From: Magnetococcus sp. PR-3
GTDB taxonomy: Bacteria > Pseudomonadota > Magnetococcia > Magnetococcales > Magnetococcaceae
Assembly (NCBI RefSeq): GCF_036689865.1
Contig: NZ_JBAHUQ010000001.1
Span: 372,001 to 436,000, forward strand
Direction: 5' to 3'
DNA: 64,000 nt
In this document: positions 51,501 through 63,500 of the stretch, piece after piece
How the letters are laid out: each line of letters begins with the position of its first letter
How positions within the stretch are numbered: position 1 is the stretch's first letter
Position numbers and translations under genes: made by a program
Notes under the pieces: generated by a model
The model's input: only the letters and a program-made list of their open reading frames with translations
The model's database searches: none
Told to the model about the DNA's origin: nothing

Positions 51501-54500
51501 ATGATATCTATGTCACCGTCTACGGCGGTGCCGCCCAGGATGTGGTCTATCTGAACGACCAGGATGGCACCTATACCGCCGTAACTGCAGGCATTTCCAA
51601 CGACAACACCTACCGGGTGGCCATGGAGGATCTGGATGGCGATGGTGACCTTGATGTCTTCCTTACCACTTATAGCGATGGTGGCAGCTATGTGTGGTTG
51701 AACAACTCCACCGTAGGCAACATCAGCCTCAGCGAAAAAACCCAGCCGATGATCGGCGAAAATGTGGGGATCTTGGGTCTAGATCTGGGGGATCTGGATG
51801 GCGATGGCGATATCGATGCAGTACTGGGTCTAGAGAGTTCAACCGCCAGTCAGATATATCTTAATGATGGCACCGGCATCTTCACCGATAGTGGTGTGAG
51901 TTTGGGCAGCAGCCCCACCCGCAACGGCTTGGAGCTTGGGGATCTGGACGGCGATGGGGATCTGGATATCTATGAGGGCAGCAGTTTCGGCCCCGCCAAT
52001 AAGGTGTTCATCAACACCACCCCCACCACCACCCCCAGCTTTACCGAGTCGGACAGTGCGGCAGCTCTGGGCAATGTGATCACCCTCACCGATGACAGCA
52101 CCAATCTGACCGGGGCCACCATCACCATTGGCAGCAGCTATATTGAGAACTCCGCCTCTCTGGCCTTTGCCGATACCGCCAACATCACGGGTAGTTTTAA
52201 TGCGACCACCGGGGTGATGACCCTCACCGGCACCGACTCGGTTGCCAACTATGAGGCCGCCATTGAGTCCGTCACCTATCAGTTTGATGAACTGGGGGCT
52301 GGGGATACCACCTTCACCATCAATATCACCGATGATGCTGCCCTGACCAGCGCCGATCATGTGCTGGACTTCATCACCGTCGCCACCAACGATGTCCCTG
52401 TTGTGGCCGGACACAGCACGGCCAACCACACCGAAGGTGGTGCAGCGGTGACTGTGGCCACCACCCTGACCTTAAGCGATGTGGACTCCACTGAACTGAA
52501 TGGGGCCACCATCCAGATCAGTGGCAACTATGAGAGCGGCAGTGATCTGCTGGCCTTTACCGATACCGCCAACATCACCGGCAGCTGGAATGCCACCAAC
52601 GGCACCCTGACCTTGAGCGGCAGCGACACCCTCGCCGCCTATGAAGCCGCCCTGCAAGGGGTTACCTTTGCGGTGAGCAGCGATGCCCCCAGCGAACTGG
52701 ACCGTACCGTTTCCTTCACGGTAACCGATGCCGATGGCGGAACCAGCACAGCGGTGACCAGCACGGTGTCGGTCACCGCGACCAATGACGCCCCCACACT
52801 GGATCTATCCACAGTCACCCTGGTCTTTACCGACAGCAATCAGGATCATGAGTCCAACATCAGCGATGGAGCCTCCCTGGGGGATGTGGATGGCGATGGG
52901 GATCTGGATGTCTTTATCATCAATGATGACGTAAACAGCTCTGTACGCAGCAAGCTCTACATCAACGATGGCGATGGCAACCTCACCGACAGCAATCAGA
53001 GCTTCGGCTACACCAATTCCCGCTCCATGGATGGCGAACTGTTTGATATGGATGGGGATGGCGATCTGGATGCCCTGCTGGGGAATGCCTACAGCCCCAG
53101 CAACCTCTATGAAAACGATGGCTCCGGCACCTTTACCAACAGCGGTGTGACCGTTGGGGCCGCCATGGTCACGGCGGTGGGAGATCTGGATAATGATGGC
53201 GATCTGGATATCGTCTCCGTACCCGATGGCGGCAATACCACCATCTCCATCAACAACAGTACCGCGGGTAACATCAGCTTTGCCGACAGCGGCCTTGCGC
53301 TGGTGGGTGGCCGTGGTGCGGCCATTGGGGATCTGGATGGCGATGGCTGGAACGACATCTATGTCACCGTCTACGGCGGTGCGGCCCAGGATGTGGTCTA
53401 TCTGAACGACCAGGATGGTACCTATACCGCCGTAACCACTGGCATCTCCAACGACAACACCCATCGGGTGGCCATGGAGGATCTGGATGGGGATGGCGAT
53501 CTGGATGTTTTCCTCACCACCCATACCGATGGTGGCAGCTATGTGTGGTTGAACAACTCCACCGTTGGCAACATTAGCCTCAGCGAAAAAACCCAGCCGA
53601 TGATCGGCGAAAATGTGGGGATTTTGGGTCTGGATCTGGGGGATCTGGATGGCGATGGCGATATCGATGCGGTTCTGGGTCTGGATAGTTCAACCGCCAG
53701 TCAGATCTATCTTAACGATGGCACCGGTATCTTCACCGATAGTGGTGTAAGCCTGGGCAGCAGCCCCACCCGCAACGGTTTGGAGCTTGGGGATCTGGAT
53801 GGCGACGGCGACCTGGATATCTATGAGGGCAGCAGTTTCGGCCCCGCCAATAAGGTGTTTATCAACAACACCCCAGCCTTAGAGCCCACCTTTACCGAAG
53901 GGGCTACCGCTGCCGCCATTGGTGAGGTGATCACCCTCACCGATGATAGCAGCAACTTCAGTAGCGCCACCATCACCCTCGGTAGCAGCTATATCGAAGG
54001 CTCTGCTTCCTTAAGCTTCACCGATACGGCCAGCATTACGGGCAGTTTTGATGCCAGCACTGGTGTGATGACCCTTAGCGGCAGCGATACACCGGCCAAC
54101 TATAAAGCGGCCATTGAAGCGGTTAAGTACCAGTTTGATGAACTAGCTGCAGGTGACAACACGCTAACCTTCACGGTGACCGATGCAGAGGGACTGACCA
54201 GTGCCGCTAAAACGGTCACTTTCAATCCGGTGGAGATCAATGACGCACCGGTTATCGATAGCGGTGCCGTGAGCTCAAGCCCTGCAACGGCCCTCTCCTT
54301 CGATGGCACCGATGATTATGGGCGCATTGCCTCCACCCATAGTGGTGACTTCAGTTTTGAGTTTTGGTTAAAACGGGACTCTGCTTACGATGACCAGTAT
54401 ACCGCAGCCCTAACCCGTTGGGATGGTAGCAATCATTTTTGGGCTGGCTATGAGAGTGGTACGGATCAATTTACCCTTTACAACCACACCGGGGGCAGCG

Positions 54501-57500
54501 TCTACGCCTATGATGTGGGAAATTCGGGTCTCACTGCTAATGATACCTGGATTCACTTTGCGGGTACCATCGGCAGCACGGGCACACACCTTTACGTCAA
54601 TAGCCAGTTGGTCCAATCCACCGCTGGATCCTTTAGCATCGTCAATTCTGGAGATTTCTCCGTTGGCAGCAGTGAATTCGGCTACCCCACCATGGGTGCA
54701 GAGATTGCCGACCTACGTCTATGGAGTGATATCCGTACCGCAACAGAGATCAGCGATAACTACCAAAACACCCTCACAGGCAATGAGGAGGGACTGTTAG
54801 CCTATTATGACTTCAGCCAAACCGGCAGTGGGGCCACCATCACTGATGGTAGTGGCAATAACAACACCCTGGTCCTGGGAAATGGCACCTCAGGCCATAC
54901 TTCCGTTCCCAGCAATATTACCAGCACGGTCACACTCACAGGAGAGCCTGCCACCGCCAGCTTTGACGAAGGGGATGCGGCAGTTACCATCGCCCCTGAC
55001 TTAACCCTCAGTGATAGTGAAGAGAATTGGAATGGCGGCTCCCTCACCGTCAGCCTGGATACAACGGCCACCGCTCAAGATGATCTGGAGATTGCACACA
55101 TCGGCTCCGGCACCGGTGAGTTAGGCCTGTCAGGTAGTGATGTCCAGTATGAAGGGGTAACCATTGGTAGCTATAGCGGTGGTTTGGATGGTAGCGACCT
55201 GACCATCACCTTTAACAGCAGCGCCACCGATGCCGCAGTCCAAGCGGTAGCCCGTGCCATTACCTACGGTAGTGACGCCAACAATCTGCAGGCGGGCAAC
55301 CGTACAGCAACCTTCACCATCACCGACAGTGAAGGGCTCTCAGCACAGACCAGCCAGACCATTGTGGTCACCAGTGATGGCATTACCCCGATCACCGCAT
55401 CGGATGCTGAATCCAGCACCACCTATGAAGCCTCGGAAGATGTGCAGCTTCTAGATACCGCAGCCAACATCGATGCCGCCTCCATCTCCAGCAGCAACAT
55501 CGATTTGGTGGATGCCACCGATGATGGCAGCTACCGCGTTGATACCACAGAGTTGGCCCTACTGACCGCCTTTGATGGTGCTGATGATGTCACGGTTGAA
55601 GATACCATCAGCAATCTGCTGGCCTCCAATCTGAACTCGGTTACCGGTGTTGATCAGGTGGTGATCACCGATACCGCCACCATGGGGGAGTATGCCACCC
55701 TCGATGGCATGACCGCAGCGCCGATCACCGCCCAGATGGGCATCGAAGATATCGCCGGGAACTATGCCGATAACCTGGGCACCCCATCGACGGGTTTAAG
55801 TGCCATCACCACCCAAGATAGTGATGCAGCGTTAACTGTTACCGATACGGCCAGCATGGCACAGTTTTCCGCCATCAATGCGGCCACATCGGAAAATGTG
55901 ATTCTCAATGATGGTTTGAGCGATACCGCCATAAACTATGCCGCTGTTGATGGCAGCGCATCAGCCGAGCTGACCACTGCCACCAATCAGGATGCTCTTG
56001 TCAACATCACCGTCACCGACGCGGCCAATGTGGCACAGCTCAACACCATTGCATCGCTGACCTCAGGTGATGTAACCGCTACCATCAACACCACCGCAGC
56101 CGATGCCGCGACACTCAACACGGCCGCGACCGATTACATTACCATCACGGTGACTGATGCGGCGACCAGCGCCCAGTTCCAGAGTATCGCTGCGGTCACC
56201 AGTGAGTCGGTCAATCTTTCATCGGGCCTTACCGATACCGCAGCCAACTTTGCCACCACCGCTGGCGTTGCCAGTGCTGGGCTGATCACGGCATCCAGCC
56301 AAGACTCCTGGGTTGAAATTACCGTTACGGATGCGACCAATATGGCACAGTTCAATGCCATTGATGCACACATCGACAGCATGGTGACGTTGAATGCAGG
56401 GGTTACCGACATCGCCAGCAACTTTGTCTCCACTGGCGGTGTGGTGACCACAGGGCTGACCAACCTTTCGGCCCATGATGGTGGGGTTCAGATCACGGTG
56501 ACCGACAGCCTCAACACAACCCAATTCACCGCCCTGGATGCAAAGACAACCACCCCGCTGACCCTTAGCGGCGGTATGACTGGAACCGCAGCAGATTTCG
56601 CCGACATCCATGGTAACCCCAGCGCCGCACTTATAGCCGCCACCACTCAAGATGGTGATGTCAACATCACCATTACCGGCACGGCTAATATGAACCAGTT
56701 GGCGGCCATTGATGTACAAACAACCGGTACGGTGAGCTACACCCATATTCAGGACAGTGCTGCTAATCTAGAGAGTGATCCTTCGGGTTATATTCAAGGT
56801 AGCGTAGCGGTAACCTTTACCGATACCGCCACGGTGGAATCCTGGACACTGGTCCATGCCAACACCACCGGTACCGTTACCGTACCCGGCAACGCCATTG
56901 TGGATGATCCGTTCTCCTTCAATGGTGAAGTGGGGGATATGAGCGCCGCGACCTCCGTGACCATGGATATCACGAGTCACTCCGATTACAGCAGCTACAA
57001 CCTGGATAGCGATCTAACCCACATTCAACTGAATGGTTATAGCCCAACCGTTTCGGTGGATTCAGTTTCCGGCAACACGATTGAAGTGGTGGGTAGCGGT
57101 ACGCTCAACATCGATATGTATTCGGGGGGTGGCAGTGACCTATCCATGCTCAGCACAGCCAATGGTGCCGAGCTTAATGCGGTGTTATTCAGCGGTACCC
57201 CCAACTACTCCAATGTGAGTTGGGGCGATGTACAGACCATCACCAGCGACTCCATCAACAACTACCTGTATGCCTCTGACCTAGATGGTAAAATGATGAC
57301 CATCGCAGGTAGCACAGGCATTACCATTGATGCCCAAAACCTGGATAATGCCGACCTGAGCATGGTGGATGTCAACAGCAGTAAAATGCTGTTGGATGTC
57401 ACGCAGCTACAATTTGGTCAATCTGCCATCTACACACTGGGCAGCACAACGGCATCCACCCATGAGCTTAAAATTACGGGCAATCTGAGTGATCTGGGCA

Positions 57501-60500
57501 TTAGCCACACCCATAATGGCTACTCTGTTGATACCACCATCACCCACAGCAACGGTGCCACCACGCAGTTAGACATCGATGGTGATTCCGACTTTACCCT
57601 CGCCATTAACAACAACTACAACGTCATCGTTGCTGCTGATTTTGACGGGGGTAACTATGACAGCTATGAACAGGGTGCCATCTTCCTGGGTAGTAACAAT
57701 GCTGAGAGCATCAATGCCGGCGGTGTGGGCAGCTTGGGTGCGGCCATTTATGCCGAGGGTGGAAACGACACCTTAACCAGTTCCACCTACACCGATACAG
57801 TCTATGGTGGCAGCGGGGATGACATACTCTACGGCGCCACAGAAGGAGACTTGTTTGATGGTGGTCTGGGCACCGATACCCTGGAGATTGCTTATAATAA
57901 TTTAAGCGAGCGCGGTTATGACCTAAATGGTAGCAATCAACTGCTGATTGGCGAAACCTGGGATGCTAACAGCAGCTCGATCACCGCAGAAAATATTGAA
58001 AAAATCCGCTTGATGGATGGCTCCATCGCCGATGTGTTCATGAGTGGTTCAGCCGCAGCAGATACGCAGACCTTTACCAGCAGCGACCTGCTCTACATTG
58101 GCAGTGACGGCAGTGATACCATCACAGCCAACGGTCTGCAGAGCGGTGTGATGCTGTTTGATCGCGACCACGCGGCCCAAACCCTGGATATTTCCAGCGG
58201 CGTGCTGAGCATCGATGGCAGTTCTGGCAACGTTACCACCCTCACCACCGACCATAGCCAGAATGCTGAAGTGCAACTCAACTTCACCTCAGGCGTTGCC
58301 TACGAACGCAAAGCCCTTTTTGCCAGCGATGCTGGTTGGAGCTACAACGCCACCGACAGTGGTATTCTATTCATTGGTGGTAACGGGATGGATACCTTCT
58401 CAGCCTCCCAGGCCGATGCCAACCATGCCCACCAGTTCTTTGGCGGTGGCGGTATGGATACCTTCACCACCTCCTCCGAAAAGGATATCGCCTACGGTGG
58501 GGCGGATGATGATACCTTCGACCTGTTCACTGCGGAGGATATCTATGATGGTGGTACGGGTACCGATACGTTGGCCGTCAACACCAATGAATTCAGTACA
58601 TTTGACTTCCTCTGGGATAGCGACACCACCCTAAAAATTGCTGACACAAGCCAGGGCATGAGCCTGAGCAATGCGGCCCAGGTAGACGCCATTGAGATTA
58701 TTCGCAATGCGAGCTTCCAAAGCTATACGCTGGTTGGTGCTGGCAGTGTTGGCAATGATGATTTTATCTCCAACGATGCCTATATCCTCTACGTGGAACG
58801 TAGCGGATTCGACAGCCTGGAGATGAACAATTTGGATCATGGTCACGCCGCATTCCAAGGGCTGGCCAGTGATTACACCCTGACCATGGGGGATGGCACA
58901 CTGACGGTGGATCGTTACACTGGCGACAGCACCACATTCACCGCCAACAGCAACAATGATGCTTGGTTGGACCTCTATTTCCAGGATGATGGTAACGACC
59001 CAACCCGTGTGGTGTTCGCCAACACCAGTGGCGCCAACTATACATCCTTCCAGATCGATGAACATTTTGTTGGTAGTACTTCGGACGACACTTTCAACAC
59101 CTACACTGGCAGCAGCAATATTCTGTTCCACGGTGGTTTGGGCTCAGACACCTTCAACGGTAACAACACCACGGGTGCTCAGGCGTTTGGTGGTGATGGG
59201 GATGATACCTTTGAATATATCGGTGCTGGCTCGGTCATTGATGGTGGCGAAGGTACCGACCGCCTACTCAAGCATACAGCCAACGCAAGCAGTGAGTTTA
59301 CGTTGTCCATCGATGGCGTAGGTGTGGAACTGGTACACAGCGGCAGTTCCATTGTTCTTGTGGATATGGAGAGCATTGAGATTAACAGTGGCAGTGATGT
59401 TCTGGAGCTTGTTCAAGGTAGTGACGGTGACGACAGTCTTACGGTATACAGTGATGGTGCCCTGGTCGTAGCCGGTAGCGGGGTCGATAGCATTGATGTT
59501 GACATAAACATGGCTACCCTCTACTTGGAAGGTAATGCGGCCGACTACACCTTGGGCAACTACTCCGGCAATGCGCTGTCCATTACAGGTACGACCTATG
59601 GGGATCACAAAACCATCACCGGTAGTGGTGATCTTACGGTGGTCTTTGGCGATGGCACCAACCAGAGCTACACCCACAACAGTGCCCCGGTGGCGGTGGA
59701 TGATGCCACTACCTATGGATCCACCAGCTTGGATATTGCCACCTACAGTGCATTGGATATCGATACCTTTGAGATCGATGGTGTGTTGCATCTGGCTGTC
59801 GCCAACTATCAGGATTCAAGCAACAGTAACTATGCCATCGGTAGTGATGTCTACCGCTGGAACGGCAACAGTTTTGTGGAGTTAGCTGACTCTCCCTTGG
59901 CCTCATCAGCAGCCCAGGATATTGAAGCGTTCACCATCGGCAGTGAACAATATCTCGGGATTATCAACAACAAAAATGCAGCCGCCACCAGTGGCAATGC
60001 AGATTCCCCCATCTACCACTGGAATAGCACTACAGAACAGTTTGATGTGGCGGATACCATTCCAACCGTCAAGGGCTACACCCTGACCAGTTTTGAAATT
60101 GATGGCAGTCACTACATCGCCTCGTCCAACTATCACGATGGTGATTACGCGGTGCAGGCCCGTATCTATAAATGGAACAGTTCGACTGAAGAGTTCGACA
60201 GCATCCAAAACATTGCAACGGCTGGCGCACAGGATGTTGAATCCTTTGATATTGGCGGCAATCAGTTCTTGATGACCCTCAACTACTATAATGGCGGAGG
60301 CCGTAGCTTTGATGGGGGACGCATTTATAAATGGAACAGCTCAACCAGCCAATTTGACCATGTTCAATCCTTGAACACCATTGGGGTGCATAGTGCTGAA
60401 GCTTTTGAGATCAATGGTGAAAGCTATATTGCAATTGCCAACAACTCCAACGGCAGCACCTACAACGTTAATTCGGAGATCTATAAATACAACAGTGGTA

Positions 60501-63500
60501 CCGGTCAGTTTGCCAGTGTACAAACCATTGCCACCAATGGAGCCAATGACTGGGAATATTTCGAGATGGGTGGGGATCACTATCTGGCCTTGGCCCAAGG
60601 CCCGAATGGGAACCAGGACTCAAAAATCTATAAATGGGATAGCACCAACAGTGAATTCAATGAGTTCCAAACCATTGCAACCAACAATGGCAAGGATTGG
60701 GAACACTTTGAGATCAATGGCGTAAGCTACTTGGCTGTCGCCAACAACTACAATGGCAGCACAGGAAATCTTGATTCCAAACTCTACCGGTATGATAGCG
60801 ACACGGATCAGTTTATTGCCGCGACCAACCTGGATGTAAATCTTTATACTGAAGAAGAGACAGATCTGATCATTCCAGAGGCGGATCTGCTGCTCAACGA
60901 CACCGATCCCGAGGGTGACACCCTAAGCTTCAACAGCTTTGGCACCCCGGCCAACGGCACCATCAACGACAATACCGATGGTACTTGGACCTACACCCCC
61001 AACACCGATTTTGCAGGTACTGATACCGTTACCTACACCATCAAGGACAGCAGCGGAAGCGTTAGTAACAGTGCCACCATTTCCATCGAGGTGGCCAATT
61101 TCAACGACGCCCCCACCGCCACCGCCCAGGCCCTGGACCATGGCAGCGTCATGCAGTTTGATGGGGTGGATGATTACGGCACCATCAGTGGCATTAATCT
61201 AGCCAGTAGCTCCTTTACCGTAGAGTTCTGGGCCAACTTTGCCAGTACCGATCAACAGCATATTGTGTTTGCCGGACAGGTGGCCGACTGGCACGAGATC
61301 ATGACCATCGGTCTGAACGGCAGTGGTCAGTTTGCCTTCAACTATGTCAACGATGGCACCGCTACGACACTGGTGCCCACGGTTGGAGAGTGGGGTCACT
61401 ACTCGGTGGTCTATGATGCCAGCGACAAAACCACCAACCTCTACCACAATGGCGAGTTGATCCTCACCGACACCAAAATGAACCACTATATCGGCACGGG
61501 GGATATCACCATCGGCCAGAGTGGTGTGGATGGCAGCAAGCCATTTGGTGGCCAGTTGGAGGATCTGCGCATCTGGGGTGATGTACGTAGTGCCGAAGAG
61601 ATTGCCGCCAACTATCAGGAGAGCACCCTAAGCGATAGCACCGGCCTGTTAGGCCGTTATGAGTTTGATGATGTCACCAGCACCACCGTTGCGGATAGCT
61701 CTGGCAACAGCCACGCCTTAAATCTAGGCAGTGGGGTGTCTGCTCCCCTGCCAGTACATGTGGCGGGTAATGGGTTGAGTTTTGATGTCAACGCCGCCGT
61801 GCACAGCACCCTGCCCACCACCCAGACCGACAACTTCACCATGGAGAGCTGGGTCAAGTGGGATGGCACCGATACCGGCCAGGGCATGATTATTCTGCAG
61901 GCGGGTACCATCTTGAGCGATGGCATCCACCTGATGGTCTATCGGGATGCCGCCGATACCTACAAAATTCAGGTAGCGGAACCCAGCCTGGCCAACATTC
62001 TGGCCACCGACTATCAGATTCAGGCCCACACCTGGTACCACATGGCGGTTGTGCGAGAGTCCGGCATCACCAAGCTCTACGTCAACGGCAGTGAAGTGAC
62101 TGCCATCAGTGGCGACCAGAGCCACAGCTTTGATGCCCCGACCGGTCAGTTCCATATCGGTAACAGCGATCTGGATACCCAAGGTTTTGCCGGTGAGATC
62201 GCCGATGTACGCTACTGGGATGATGCCCGCTCCGAGGCTGAGATTCAGGACACTATGAGCACCCCCTTAAATGGGGATGAGAGCAACCTTATCGGCTACT
62301 GGCCCTTGGATGAAGGCACAGGCAGCAGCGCCATTGACCATAGCAGCAGCGCCAATGATGGCACCCTCTCGGGCACCAGCTGGGTCAACAACGCCCCTAC
62401 CCTCACCAGCAGCAGCCTGACGGTGGATGAGGATGGCACCCTTAGCGGCAGCCTGACCCTCACCGATGTGGATGGCGACAGCGCCACCGCTGCGGTGACC
62501 ACCGATGTCAGCAACGGCACCCTGCTGTTTAACACCACCACCAACGGCTTTGTCTATACCCCCAATGCCAACTACCACGGCAGTGACAGCTTTGTGGTCA
62601 CCGTCACCGATGAACATGGGGCCAGCAGCGACCAGACCATTAACCTCACCGTAACCAGTATTGAAGACATACCAGTGGCGGCGGATGATGCCACCACCTT
62701 TGGCAGTACCAGCATCAACCCCACCACCGTAGGGGGCTATGACAGTGAGACCTTCCGTATCGGCAGTGAGCTGTTCCTGGCGGTTGCCACCTTTAAAAAT
62801 GGCAGCAACCTCTCCACCAACTCCACCGTCTATCAGTGGAATGGGGCGACCAACAGCTTTGATACCCTACAGAACTTTGCCACCCATGGTGCGGATGATA
62901 TCAAACATGTGGAGATTGCCGGGGAGCACTACCTGCTAACCATTAGCTCCACCAATGGCAGCAGCAGCGTACAAGATGCCCAGCTCTACAAATGGAACAG
63001 TGGTACGGATCTGTTTGATACAACCCCTGTTCAGAGCATCACCACCTACTCTGGTAGAGGTGCGGAGTTCTATGAGATTGGTGGGGAGCAATATCTGGCC
63101 ATCGCCAACAGTGATGCGGCCTATGATACGGAGATCTACAAGTGGAATGGCAGCCAGTTTGCCACCGAACAGACCCTGGATACCAACCGGGTTGTGGATC
63201 TGACCCACTTTGAGATGAATGGCACCCACTACCTGGGCACCTCCGGCTACCACTCCGGTGACTGGGCGGTGGACAGCGGCAGCCTGATCTATGAATGGGA
63301 CGGCTCTGAGTTTGTCCTACTGGAGACCCTGCCCACCAACGGTTCTTACAATCTGAAGCACTTCCAGATCGGTTCAGATCACTATGTGGCTGTGGCCATC
63401 TTGACCAGTAATGGAAGCAGCTACAGTGTGCCCTCTGAGATCTACAAGTGGGATGGCAGCAGCTTTGGCACCACCCCGGTTCAGAACATCACCACCGATG

